Positions 53,047 through 63,004 are shown, counted from the first letter of the stretch. The stretch is DNA of 64,000 bases from Mesostigma viride (GCA_009746045.1 RPFO01000485.1:292883-356882); one strand, 5' to 3'. The notes: generated by a model not told the origin, from the sequence alone. A program made the numbers and translations.

Positions 53047-56000
53047 TTAGGTGGAGGGCAATTTCAAAATAGCCCGCCAGGCCCGAGGGGGGCAGGCGGC
53101 CATGGCCCGAAGAATAACCTCAGGCAGCTGCACCTCCAAACTGCGGTGCAAGCCCACATAATGGGCAACCGTGGAGCTGCTAAGCCAGCGCCCCCGGCCC
53201 TGGATGTCCCCCATGCTGCGACCCGCGAGGAAATCGTGAGTGGCACCTCCATGCCGCAGCCCGTGAATGGTGAAAATCTGGGCGACCCCCAAGGCCTGAC
53301 TCGCAGCCTGCCAAATGCGCCGGAATTGCGGGTAGGTGAAAGGGAACACGGCCTCCCAAGCGTGCTTACCCGCGATGCAGTGACGGAGGATGGTTTCAGA
53401 CATCACATCTTCTACCACCACTGACTGAGTCTTGCCCTTAGAGGTCTTGGTAGACCTCAGCAGTAGGGCGCCCCGTTGAGCCGGCCCAAGCCGAACGTCA
53501 GGCTGGAGGCGCACATGGCCAACACGGAGGTTCAGCGCCTCCGAGATTCGCAGGTAATGGCGGAACACGATGACAACCAGCAGGCCCGCAAGGCGCTGAC
53601 CTTGCATGACCATCGTGCTGGCAAGTGCAAACGCCGCCTCCCATGGAATGGGAGGAGGGGCACGGGGGGGCACAAGTGTTTTCCACCCAGCGAGGACGCC
53701 ACGGGCCAAGTCCCACCGCTTCACCATACCGGGATAATAAAGTTGCAACCCCATCAAGGCATTGACACACACTTGGCGGCTGTACCCCCGAAAATGAGCC
53801 CAGGCGACATACGCACAAAATGTCTCCTCAAGGGTGTCAGCTCGTGACGATGACCCGTCCGCCCGCCCACCAGCCTCCCACCAAGTCAAGAGGGAATCAA
53901 GACCACGACGGTAGGCCAGCAAAGTAGCCGGCTTTACTTTCCCCTCTAGCAATGGAAGGTAGCTAACAGGTGCAGGGGGCCCCGGGTTAGGATGGATGCC
54001 TTCCGCGGTCAGGTCGCGCACCCAGCCTGCCAAGAAAGTCGCCATGGATTGGCCGCGAGAAACGCCATCGGCTGGTTGAAGTGCACTCGGCGTCCACACC
54101 CACTGGGAACGACTCCCCGTGGCGAGGGTCAGCGCGCACAAGCGGCGGCACTGCTTGTTGAGCTTGTGGGATGAGGACCGCCCCTTAGCCAAGCAGCCCA
54201 ACGCCGCGGTGGAGTCCACCAACCTCACCACCCGCTTGCCTCGGTTTGCCAAGCTGCGCGCACTCCTCTCCACGCCCTTCACTGCAGCCCGCACCTCCTT
54301 CTCGTTGATGTGCATCCCCGGATCCCGCCAACGACTCCGGACCCCAACCCGCCATTGCTGGCTAGTGATTGCTTGTTGCGCCCGCGCGCTCAGTGGCCTA
54401 GGGCCAGCGTAGGCCACCTCACTTGGTATGAGCAAAGTCGGGTACCCCCGCACCTCTCGTGCCCTCGCCAGCTCCGTCACATCGCCCGGCTCCATGGTTG
54501 CGTACACGACACCTTGCCCGTAGGTGGACGCGTCAGATGCAACCACCTCACGGGCCAAAGGTGCGCTTCGGTCAACCCTTAGCATGGGAGCCAAGGCCAG
54601 GGCACACTCTAACTCCTCCCGCACCCCGGCCCACAGCACCCAGGATCGCTGCCCCCACCCTTGCAGGCTGATGAATTTGAAACATTGCTGCCAAATGGAC
54701 AAGCAGCTGCGGCTTAACATCTGCAGCCACAACCACCGCCCCAAGACGGCAGCCAGCCCCTCGGCCGTAGCTCGGCCTCGAGTGAGTATAGCCTGCGTGT
54801 GGGCGATCACAAGGTTGAGCTGCTTGACCGTTGGTTCCAGCACGCCGTTCCGTCGGTGCACCACCCCTAGGGCTTCTAGCTCGTCCCCTTCCAGGCTCGC
54901 CATCTTAGTCTTCTCCTTAGACGGCACAAGGTTGTTAGGGAGGTAGCCTTCCTCAATAGCGCGCGTGATGAGCTGGTTCACCGCCTCGCAGGTCCGCCCG
55001 TTGCTGGCCACCAAGTCATCAATGGTGATGGACAGCATGGGGGCAGGGGGGTTTTCCAGGTCAATCTGAAGCTCCCCGGCGCGCTCCTCCTTGTACTCGA
55101 TGGCCAAGCGCAGTGGCTGGCCACACTCGTCGCGCACCAAGGTGAGCTCACCTGCGCTTGAGAGGTAGTTGACCTGGCGCCTCGGATCCAGGGCACCGGT
55201 CATGTAGAGCACCATCTCATGGATGGCCTCCCCCAGCGCCACCGCATGGGAATGTCCCATGGCCAGCACCTTGAGCACGGGCCACACCTTCCGCCTGGGC
55301 CCTGCCAGACCTACGCTAGTCGACCACACACTAGGAAGCCCTTGGTAGTCCCACCACCACTCGGGCACCTCGATGGAATAGTAGTATGACACGAGGTCGC
55401 TCTTGGCGCAGTAGCACCAGCCTTTGATGTAGACCTCCACGAGGATGCCCAGGTGGGGTAGCAGGATCTTGGGGGGGTCCACCCACAGCAGGTTGCCCAG
55501 CTTCCTGTTGACGATGAACCGAAGCTCACCCACCCCCTTGGCCACTCCAAAGCAGCCATCCACCCACTTGGGCCGCCTCTCCCGGAACGCCACCATGCCC
55601 ACGCCCGCTGCCCGGCTCATGAGCTTGCCCCATTCAGCCATGGAGCATCCCCGGCTGGGCTTGGGCACATTCCAATACTTTGCGCTCGCCACGACCGCTG
55701 GCTTGATGCAGTTCTCTTCGCTGGCATATATCTCCCGCCAGCTCGGCCGCATAGCCAACAGGTCGAGCAGCCGTGCCTTCCCCGCCACCTCCGCCTTTGG
55801 TAGACTCACCGCGTCCGCGCGCAGTTGTTCATACTTATTCTGCTTCCCATATATTGCATCAGCACCTTCTTGCTCCTGGCCTGTCGCAACGCCCCCTACG
55901 CGGCGACTGTGCCAGGTGCAGTGCCTCTTGACCCTCGCAAGGGCCTCCTCCCTCCCCTTAGAGCACGCCCCTCTAGGGTTAGGAGGAGGGTCTTGCCCCC

Positions 56001-57222
56001 CTCCCCACAGCCAATTAAGCCAACGCACTACCTTGCATTGCAGTGTGTACTCGCGGTGGCGGCGCGTGGCACGCTGTCGCCGGCGTGCCGATCTCACCCT
56101 GCCCCACGCGGTGTACGCTGGCCTAAGTGGGTATGGCAGCGGGAAAAGGGAGCGGTCCCGCTGGGATTCTATTTCCCTACTTGTTGAGCCTTGCTGAGCT
56201 TGTCCAAGAGGATGGCAGTTTGGAGAGCTGCCTTGACAGCCGGGGTGGCTGACAGTGCAGCCTCCTCCCCCAATGGCAGGAGGTGGCTGGCCACCTTCCA
56301 CCCCCCCCTCCTTGCCCTCCACCTGCAGCAAGGCCGCCACCACCCTCATTAGGTACTCCATGCCCACAAGCTCCCCGGCTGCTGAGCCCAGCTCCTTGAG
56401 AAGGGTGTCCATGGCCAATGCAATGTTCATGACAATTTTCCTGTTCTCCATGTTCCGCCAATTTCCAGGCTTTACCGTCATGACCCACGACCGGATTCCC
56501 ATCCCATTGTCGCTGGCGTCCTCCAACACCCCCGGCAGCACCCGCTCCGAAACCCGATATTTCACGCTCTTGGCTCGGCTTGGCAGCGCCACCCCTTTCG
56601 AGGCCTTGAAGTGGCTTCCCGCCCCCTCCATTCCTCCCAGCGCTGCCTTCAAACCTTGCATGAATTTCTCGGCTGCGACCTCCCCCTCCTCGTCCTCCTC
56701 GTCGTCCTGATTTTCGGTTTCCGGAGGTGCCCCAACGAATGTCGCCAACCTCGCCCTCATTTCCTTTCCGACAGCCCCCCCACCTGCCGAAACCTTGGCC
56801 GCGCCTTTCGGCTTGGCCATTTTTCGCTGCGCAGGTGTCGTTGGTGGCAGCGCCTGATCCTCCTCCTCGTCCGCCGCGAGATCTGCCACGGCCAGCAGTT
56901 TTGCCACCAACGTTCCGTTTGGGTCACGTGCGTCCAACACGTCGCCAACATCAACGTGATCGGCCAGCAACTGCACGACAGACTTCAGCTGGCTCGAGCT
57001 CCACGAGCTGGCGTCCGTCACCCAGTCCTCGGCACCGAAGACCTGCTCGACTGCCCCCACCGCCTCTGCGGGGCTGATGCACTTGGCGAGCAGAGTGGCG
57101 AGCTGCTTCTTTTTGGCGCTGAAGGCGACTGGCGCGTGACTGGCGGCAGCAGCCCGCGGTGTGGGCGTCCCGTCCTCCCCGCGCGCTGCCTGCCCTCCTG
57201 TAGCTTTGCGCCCCTTCGGCAT
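53047..57222 (-). CDS. Single-frame Gag/RT/RNase H/tyrosine recombinase polyprotein of element D
   Basis: 1391 residues from MPKGRKATGGQAARG. 1-330: Gag-like, basic start, helical segment, acidic run and the SWVMTVKPGNWRN block conserved with element E. About 540-760: reverse transcriptase (FGVAKGVGELRFIVN, CAKSDLVSYYYSI, catalytic SITIDDLV). About 895-1060: RNase H (VASDASTYGQG, HINEKEVRAA, RLVDSTAALG, PADGVSRG). 1075-1082: 2A-like GIHPNPGP. 1083-1391: tyrosine recombinase (LRISEALNL Arg, HGLRHGGATH His-x-x-Arg, GRWLSSSTVAHY Tyr). Known Ngaro/DIRS elements usually place Gag in a separate ORF; here all are fused. There is no methyltransferase. Translation and cleavage of the fusion are unknown; the 2A-like site may release the recombinase. 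Confidence 0.92.
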   Translation of the reverse strand: MPKGRKATGGQAARGEDGTPTPRAAAASHAPVAFSAKKKQLATLLAKCISPAEAVGAVEQVFGAEDWVTDASSWSSSQLKSVVQLLADHVDVGDVLDARDPNGTLVAKLLAVADLAADEEEDQALPPTTPAQRKMAKPKGAAKVSAGGGAVGKEMRARLATFVGAPPETENQDDEEDEEGEVAAEKFMQGLKAALGGMEGAGSHFKASKGVALPSRAKSVKYRVSERVLPGVLEDASDNGMGIRSWVMTVKPGNWRNMENRKIVMNIALAMDTLLKELGSAAGELVGMEYLMRVVAALLQVEGKEGGVEGGQPPPAIGGGGCTVSHPGCQGSSPNCHPLGQAQQGSTSREIESQRDRSLFPLPYPLRPAYTAWGRVRSARRRQRATRRHREYTLQCKVVRWLNWLWGGGQDPPPNPRGACSKGREEALARVKRHCTWHSRRVGGVATGQEQEGADAIYGKQNKYEQLRADAVSLPKAEVAGKARLLDLLAMRPSWREIYASEENCIKPAVVASAKYWNVPKPSRGCSMAEWGKLMSRAAGVGMVAFRERRPKWVDGCFGVAKGVGELRFIVNRKLGNLLWVDPPKILLPHLGILVEVYIKGWCYCAKSDLVSYYYSIEVPEWWWDYQGLPSVWSTSVGLAGPRRKVWPVLKVLAMGHSHAVALGEAIHEMVLYMTGALDPRRQVNYLSSAGELTLVRDECGQPLRLAIEYKEERAGELQIDLENPPAPMLSITIDDLVASNGRTCEAVNQLITRAIEEGYLPNNLVPSKEKTKMASLEGDELEALGVVHRRNGVLEPTVKQLNLVIAHTQAILTRGRATAEGLAAVLGRWLWLQMLSRSCLSIWQQCFKFISLQGWGQRSWVLWAGVREELECALALAPMLRVDRSAPLAREVVASDASTYGQGVVYATMEPGDVTELARAREVRGYPTLLIPSEVAYAGPRPLSARAQQAITSQQWRVGVRSRWRDPGMHINEKEVRAAVKGVERSARSLANRGKRVVRLVDSTAALGCLAKGRSSSHKLNKQCRRLCALTLATGSRSQWVWTPSALQPADGVSRGQSMATFLAGWVRDLTAEGIHPNPGPPAPVSYLPLLEGKVKPATLLAYRRGLDSLLTWWEAGGRADGSSSRADTLEETFCAYVAWAHFRGYSRQVCVNALMGLQLYYPGMVKRWDLARGVLAGWKTLVPPRAPPPIPWEAAFALASTMVMQGQRLAGLLVVIVFRHYLRISEALNLRVGHVRLQPDVRLGPAQRGALLLRSTKTSKGKTQSVVVEDVMSETILRHCIAGKHAWEAVFPFTYPQFRRIWQAASQALGVAQIFTIHGLRHGGATHDFLAGRSMGDIQGRGRWLSSSTVAHYVGLHRSLEVQLPEVILRAMAACPPRAWRAILKLPST
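53977..54000 (-). other. 2A-like motif GIHPNPGP between RNase H and recombinase
   Basis: Eight codons G-I-H-P-N-P-G-P, preceded by WVRDLTAE and followed by PAPVSYLP. The NPGP end is the invariant part of 2A ribosome-skipping peptides. LINE proteins of the CR1/L2 type carry DVHPNPGP-like versions. Here D is replaced by G, so activity is not assured. Confidence 0.6.
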
Positions 57223-57309
57223 TGCTGCTCAGGGCCAAAAATGGCTCCGACAGTACAGGTTCGTCAAACCAGAGGTTCGTTTCCCCTGGCTTGCTGTCGC
57301 CGCCCTCGT

Positions 57310-57743
57310 GAAAAGAAAAGAGGCCGACCTTAGCTAGGTGGGTTTGTTTTTGTCCTTTTTTGCGTGTCATGCGGCCTTGGCCCGGACGGCATTTTTTCGC
57401 CACGCAAATGTTGCGTCTGAACAAATGACGCAATGTGGCGTTCTAATTGCCGGCAGCTTACGTAAGGCTGCCGGGGCTATTAGGTCACATATTGCGTGAG
57501 AGAAAGAATCTAGATCTAGTTAATCACTACGCCATGAGCCAAGAAACCTAGACAGTGGCAGGTTTATATCTCAACGTAGCTCCTGCCACCTGGCCAAGAA
57601 AAACTGGCCAAAGCTTTGGCCACGACTGATCCGGATCAGGCCGCACCGGCCTCAAAAGGTATGTCACGTGAACCCAATAACCTAGCTATAGCGGCTACCC
57701 TTCCATCTCACTATAAAGAAACTATGTTCAGAGAACCACGATT
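57310..57743 (-). repeat. A1 split repeat of YR element D
   Basis: 434-bp partner of A2, at the 5' side of the element. It likely contains the promoter, since the ORF starts 88 bp inside it. Confidence 0.95.
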
Positions 57744-58633
57744 AGTGCCCCTTGGTCTGAGAGAGACGTCAACACTCGTTTCATTAATCATCAAACCAAA
57801 GAGAGAGAGTCCATCGTCCTCAGACCAATTTCACCTAGCTGCGCTACCAAGCTGGCAAGTTGGTGTGCAGGCGCGCCGACATGCGCGCCGATCTTCCAGA
57901 TACTGCCGTCAAGCCCCAATAGGTTCTGTATGACGTCTAGGGCCGGCCCGGCCCCTAGAAGATCTCGTACTTCTGGCTAGGCCCAAAATAACTGGTCCGG
58001 AACACACAAAGTACCAAATAAACACACAAAGTCCCGAACTTAGGACAAATTCCCAAATAAGTCCCGAATTGAGTCCTATAGTCCGGCGGACTATCAAAGC
58101 GAGCTATCGAAAGTCCCAAACGAATAACAAATGACTTTCGACTTATTTATTGAAGGCATTGTTACGCCCATACAAAGGTCTGGGCCGTAACAATGGGCAA
58201 TTGGAAAATGGAACAGCATGTATGAGATGGCACCAAAGTATGTGATCAGCCGAGCATTAGATCAGCCTTATATTCGCCATGGCTCATTGTCCATGAGACA
58301 ACCAGCGGAGGCCAGAAATCATCATTGTGGCCATTAGCCCGCACCTGCACGCCTCAGCCTGCGCACCTAGGACTTCACCTTTATATGTATCACATCGATC
58401 CGCTTGATTTGCGTCAGCCTCCCTCTAATGCTGTATTGCACCCACAGTTGGGCCGGCACCATGATGTAGAGAGCGTCCTCCAGATGGTGGCCTGCATGCT
58501 CGCTTGTGGAGGTGAGAGAAGCTAGTGCGAGCTGGTCGAGGGCGCCCTCCCTCCTCGCTGTGTCAAGGGGTCGAAGGTTCCCTTATATGGCGCGTGAGCA
58601 CGGTCCGCAAGAAGATGCTTTCCCCATTGTTCA
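57744..58633. other. No gene recognised; short repeats and a TGTTACG hairpin
   Basis: Includes CACACAAAGTACCAAATAAA and CAAAGTCCCGAA short tandem words (57996-58075) and an inverted repeat TTGTTACGCCCA...GGGCCGTAACAA (58158-58193) resembling LTR termini (TGTTACG). No coding frame supported. Confidence 0.45.
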
Positions 58634-58948
58634 TCACATGACAATGCATAGACACCCCTGCTTGTTTGCAGCGGCCCTCATCAGGGGCTCTTCTGGGATG
58701 CCCTGCGCCATCATCTCATCCAGCTGCTGGACGATCTCCGACGCAGACGGCCGCAGGGTGGCATCGTCTGCCCACGCGGACGTAAGCAGCTGTTTGATCT
58801 TGGTCGGCCACTTGGAGGGCAGCGCCGGCCGCTGGCCCTCCAGGGACTGCTGCGCGCCGATCTCTTCCGCGGTGAGGTAGTACCCCGCGTAGGCGCGCCG
58901 ACCGGCGATCAGCTCGTAGAAGATGATGGCCCACGAGAACACGTCCAC
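58634..58948 (-). CDS. Terminal exon of a TKL/Tyr-like protein kinase with C-terminal CaaX box
   Basis: 104 codons plus stop, opening in phase 0 right after the acceptor CCCGTGCCACCAG. VDVFSWAIIFYELIAGRRAY is kinase subdomain IX (D-V-x-S-x-x-hydrophobic), and KWPTKIKQLLTSAWADDATL followed by RPSASEIVQQLDEM is subdomain XI with the invariant Arg. The protein ends KQGCLCIVM: CIVM is a CaaX motif whose final Met favours farnesylation, and the upstream Cys could be palmitoylated, so the kinase is probably membrane-anchored. Upstream exons with the HRD and DFG motifs are not recognised in the next 1.5 kb, so the intron is long, the locus is partial, or the rest has decayed. Confidence 0.65.
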   Translation of the reverse strand: MDVFSWAIIFYELIAGRRAYAGYYLTAEEIGAQQSLEGQRPALPSKWPTKIKQLLTSAWADDATLRPSASEIVQQLDEMMAQGIPEEPLMRAAANKQGCLCIVM

Positions 58949-60310
58949 CTGGTGGCACGGGAGGGCGCGTGGGAATTGTGGAAGGGAAGTGCCGGATGGG
59001 AAAACGAAGAACTGAAGGGATAGTGGGCGGCAATCATGTGCACCTATGCAGCCATATATCCCAGTAGCTTCGAGTGGAAGACCACACAAGGCTGCGTTGT
59101 GGGAGTCATGAATCACGAAGCCGACATGTTCTCACAACGTTTCAATGTCCCCGCAGAGTGAGTGTGCCACGTGCACCAATGTCTGTTTTGGGTCGATAAG
59201 GGTCTTCAAGGCGAGGCAATAGGGCTCATCCTACATTCCTAAAACGGGAAAGGGGCACACTCATGCAGACACCTCAGTAACCACATCATAGGATAAAAAA
59301 TGGCATCGCCCATAAGGTCAAGCAAGGCACTATAAGGAGGGAATGTCTGCTTGGAATCATCCAAGTGCGATGCCTCCTGTATAGAAGTCAGCAGGCAGAC
59401 AGCACGGCTCTACATGCATATGGGAGCACACTAGGGGTGTAAGTCAAGCTCCCCTGAAGGCACAGCCTCCTTGTGCGAGATGCATGCCATGCAGGGCGCC
59501 TGGCTATTGCATGCGGCAAGAGGCAACAACATCCCTGTCCATGCATGGCGCTCTTGCCCTTGTGCTGTATGCACTGTCGCAGCACGACTGTCCTCCTAGT
59601 CGACCCTAGTCCTCAATAGCCACCACCACAAGCACAGCCATGCGATGGTAATCTGCGCTGGTGTGTGGCCCAACGCTCCACATTGTGCTTGGGTAGCACA
59701 GGACCGTCAAATCCACCGTCCAGCCACCACAGATCCTGCAGCGACCACATTGACGGCAGTAGCAATCCAAGCGGTACGCCCACCCGCTACAGTGACCCCA
59801 CCTGCCCACCATGTACCACTACAACGAACCCACCGTGTCCCACTACAGTGACCCCACCTTGACCCCGTATTGCTCGTGGCGGAATATCTCGGGAGCCATG
59901 TACGCGTACGATCCCGTCTCCCCTGTCAGCACATCCGCTGTGTACGAGCTGGGTCTGCAGGGGGGATCAGAGGGGCGATTACCCACATGCACGGTGCCAG
60001 GTGCAAGCAGTGTGTCAAGTTAGTCAGTACAATAAGTCTGTAGTAGTCTGTACTAGTAGGAGGATGGAATGGCAGGGCACTGGTCTTCCCCTAAGTTAGT
60101 CTAAGTCTCCCGCCTGTAGCCTAAGTGGACACGTGCCAGCACCGCCGGCGCCCACTTGGGTACTGGGACGGTGCTGGACTAGAGCAGTCGTGGCATGGAC
60201 ACGTGGCTAGACTCAGTATGTGTTGAGCCGGTACCACAGTACCGGGACTGTAGTTGTCATGTTAGGACTGACTAGATCAGGTTGTAACTGATAGGCTAGT
60301 CCGTCCAGGA
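58949..60310. other. No supported exon; intron or intergenic
   Basis: Probably includes the intron upstream of the kinase exon. From 59640 to 59880 it is CCA-rich with repeated CTACAGTGACCCCACC words (three copies, 59788-59863). No HRD or DFG kinase motif was found on the minus strand. Confidence 0.4.
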
Positions 60311-60313
60311 TCA

Positions 60314-60369
60314 GTAAGTTAGGCTTAACTTACGCAAAGTCTGGTCAGCCGCAAGTGACGGCTGACCAG
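60314..60369. promoter_or_regulatory. Two adjacent perfect stem-loops upstream of element I gag
   Basis: GTAAGTTA-GGCT-TAACTTAC (60314-60333) and CTGGTCAGCCG-CAAGTGA-CGGCTGACCAG (60341-60369), the second with an 11-bp perfect stem. Position 210 bp before the Gag start suggests a leader or LTR structure; the function is inferred. Confidence 0.45.
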
Positions 60370-60578
60370 CGGTATATGTGCCATTCTATCCTAATGCCAA
60401 GGTGGACATCTCGTCGTTTCCACACAAGCCATTTGGCATTGTCTGCGTGCACTGAGTTTCCCAGTTCTCAGCCTGCACTAACTTGCATTAAAAAACACTC
60501 CGTAAGGTGTGCGTTTTTGACGACGAGCGAACAAGCGTTCATTTCGAAACCCGGTTTTTCACACCCACTTTCTTTAAA

Positions 60579-62172
60579 ATGTCTTCGAACCCAAACAACA
60601 ACAAGGGCAAGGCCCTCATGCGTGAGGAGTCCTCTGAGGAGGAGGTGCGCACGCACTCTCCCTCGTCCCCGACGTCAGATGACTCGGGGACGTCTGATTC
60701 AATCCTGGCAAGCATGCGCCAGGACTTTTCGGACAGGTACAGTCAGGATCCGATGCATCCCGACGATGTGGCTATGGAGGAGCAGGACCTGTCGTACCGG
60801 GATGTGGTGGAGAGGGTGATGCGCATTCCCCTGATGCGCAAGACGAGGGGGTCGACCCCAGTGGTGGTTCCGAGGGGACCGCCATACGCACCGTGCGGTG
60901 CGGGGGCGGGGCCCTCCGAGTCGGGCGAGCAGTCGGGCGGGGGTTCCGGCAGTGAGTCGGAGACCAGCTCGCTGGGGCTGTTCGGTTTGCAGCCTTCGTC
61001 GGCAGACGAGGCTCGCAGTGCGCAGGTGGCAGCCGATGCTGCAATGGCACGTAGCCTGCAGGAGCAGGAGTCCGCGGAAGAGCGGCGTTTGGACGTGCGC
61101 TCACGTGAGCGCGCCCAACAGATGGAGGACGCTGCTCGGGTCCGCGCGGCCCTGAGGAGGCCAGCGTCGCCGACCCACGAGGTGGTGAGGCGGGGAGACC
61201 TGGCGTGCTTCCAACGCCTTCGTCGGTCTGCGACGATCCCGAGGGAGATCGACGGGATTCTGCAGGAGTCTGAGTTTTCTTTGACGGGGCCGTCGGCGTC
61301 TGAAGCCGACGACTTGGTGGAGATGACGCCGGCAATGCAGGCGCGAGAGAAGGAGGCGCAGCGGAGGCTGGCGGTCTTCAAGGCGGAGCGGGAGAAGAAG
61401 CAGCGGAGGCAGAATGTGATTGCGCAGAGGAAGCTGCGCGAGCAGCAGGAACGCGATCAGGCGGAGGCGCTCGCGGCGAGGATCCGGGTGAAGATGTCTC
61501 ACACCAAGGTGCGGTGTGAACGTCTGACCCGCGACATGAAGTCCTGGAAGTACAGGAAGGTCGCCGAGCTGGTGCCATTGCAGGGACCGGCTCGCAGGGA
61601 GGCCGAGGAGCGGTACCGCAGGAAGCTGGCCGCCTGGGAGGAGAGCGTCGGCAGGCTGGAGCGTCGTATGCTCAAGCAGCGACGACGCATGGCCGAAAAC
61701 ATAAAGAAGGCAGCTGTGCGAGGGTCGATGGGGGAGGCGGTAAGGGCAGAATTCGGTTTAATGCCAGACGAGAGGGTTTCAACGGAGCAGCTTTATCATT
61801 TTCTGTCACAACCCACCCACACCATCTCCAACAGAGATGGCACAGCAGCGCGTACACGGGTGACGCACCGGGGAGAACCTGGGCCAGCGACATTGTCGCA
61901 CCGAGAGGACGTCCGGCAGCAGCTCCGTTTGGCGCAGCAGATGCTAAACGAGGGGAGGGAGCTCACCCCGGCAGAGCACGGCAGGCTGGCCGACACGGTG
62001 GCCAGGTTGGTTGCATCACTGAAGCCAGCCAAGCGACGGGCACAGGCTGAGGCATGTGCACCAAACCCAAGCGCAGGAGGGATGAGGGGGAGGATGGTGG
62101 AGAAAGGGGGGGAAACCAGGGCAGAGGAGGACACGGCGACCAAGAATCTGCACCAGCGCAACGAGCGGGCGG

Positions 62173-62207
<35 letters not shown>

Positions 62208-62225
62208 TGCAGCAGCCACTCGTAG
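60579..62225 (+). CDS. Long charged coiled-coil ORF1 of element I
   Basis: 548 residues from MSSNPNNNKGKALMREESSE. The N-terminus is acidic/Ser-rich (EESSEEEVRTHSPSSPTSDD) and the middle Gly/Ser-rich. From about residue 155 to 410 it is strongly charged and helical (AREKEAQRRLAVFKAEREKK, RKLREQQERDQAEALAARIR, RLERRMLKQRRRMAENIKKA), a likely coiled coil. It ends in poly-Ser encoded by a (CAG)n-type run near 62177-62207. No zinc knuckle. It overlaps the next frame by about 170 nt. Probably a Gag-like or nucleic-acid-binding ORF1; such a protein is unusual for copia. It could alternatively be a captured host exon. Confidence 0.6.
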
Positions 62226-63004
62226 GAACGACAACCACGACCAACATGGCCTTGTGTAGGCCCAGGTTTGATCCCAAGAAGAAAGAGGATAAGCTAGTAT
62301 TCCCGGGGCTGCCAGAGGGCCATACCCAGGATGAGGCTCGGGAATGGTTGTTCAAGCTCTCACATGCTTATGCTAGTGATAATGTGCGTGACTGGTTTGC
62401 ATCCCTGCGTGCATCCACACCTATACATCAATCTGCCAAGCCCATCCAACAGTTGGTACAATTGTACCAAAAGCGTGCCAGCAGTGGGGTGGATGTGGCA
62501 GAAAATGTTTTGTGGGCGCAGTTCATGGTAGACCTTAGGGCACTCGTCACCACGGGGGAGCACTTAGAAGTACTTATGGGCTTCCAGTGGATAGAGGCGT
62601 ACAAGGTCAACAAGCGTGACTATGTCAGTGACAACAAGAAGTATGTCATGTACATAGAGGGGGATGAGGAGCTTAAGAAGCTCAATGCCAAGTACCTAGT
62701 ACGCCTATGGTTGCAAAAGGCAGAACTGGACCCTACCACGCTGTCAGTTATACTGGCAGGTCTGAAGGATAAGTGGGAGGACTTCAGGAAAGCAATGGCT
62801 TATGTGCAGCAGTGCCTAGAGCCATTTGCTGCTGCAGCCAAGGATGTAAAGGTGAAGCAGGTTAAGGGGGAGGAGGCCTCGGGTACGGGGCTCTCTAAAA
62901 AGCAGTTGCAGTCGCTGGTGGCCCAGGTGAAGGCGGTAATGGGGGGGATAAAAACAAAAACAATAAAAGTGGGGGAGGTGGAAATAAGGGGGGGGGAAGA
63001 ATAG
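62054..63004 (+). CDS. Gag-like frame of element I
   Basis: Open 316-residue frame overlapping ORF1. Poly-Gln is encoded by the same CAG run that gives poly-Ser in ORF1. The conserved part starts MALCRPRFDPKKKEDKLVFP, then GHTQDEAREWLFKLSHAYAS, WFASLRASTPIHQSAKPIQQ, LWAQFMVDLRALVTTGEHLE and WLQKAELDPTTLSVILAGLK, typical retrotransposon capsid. Zinc-knuckle sequences CTRCLSEGHLKDDC and CPGCWKTHH follow in the next 250 bp. How it is translated relative to ORF1 is unknown. Confidence 0.65.

Larger units (their letters stand above)
52242..57743 (-). mobile_element. YR retrotransposon D, Ngaro-type with split direct repeats (looks whole)
   Basis: In element orientation: A1 (57310-57743), one long ORF (53047-57222), B1 (52836-52974), A2 (52406-52839), B2 (52242-52380). 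A1 and A2 are both 434 bp, B1 and B2 both 139 bp, and each pair looks identical. This A1-ORF-B1-A2-B2 layout is the split direct repeat of PAT/Ngaro-class elements. The four bases GATT occur at both outer ends and at the internal A2/B1 junction, as expected for a recombinase crossover core, and there is no other target duplication. Identical repeats and an uninterrupted frame make it very young. It lacks the methyltransferase domain of DIRS/PAT. Confidence 0.93.

Noticed and set aside
58158-58193. LTR termini TGTTACG...CGTAACA
   Set aside because: Only a short hairpin is present and no second copy of any flanking LTR was found.
59050-59220. Further kinase exons (HRD/DFG) upstream of the kinase exon
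   Set aside because: Translations such as HSLCGDIETL and VIHDSHNAALCG are only vaguely similar and lack the invariant motifs.
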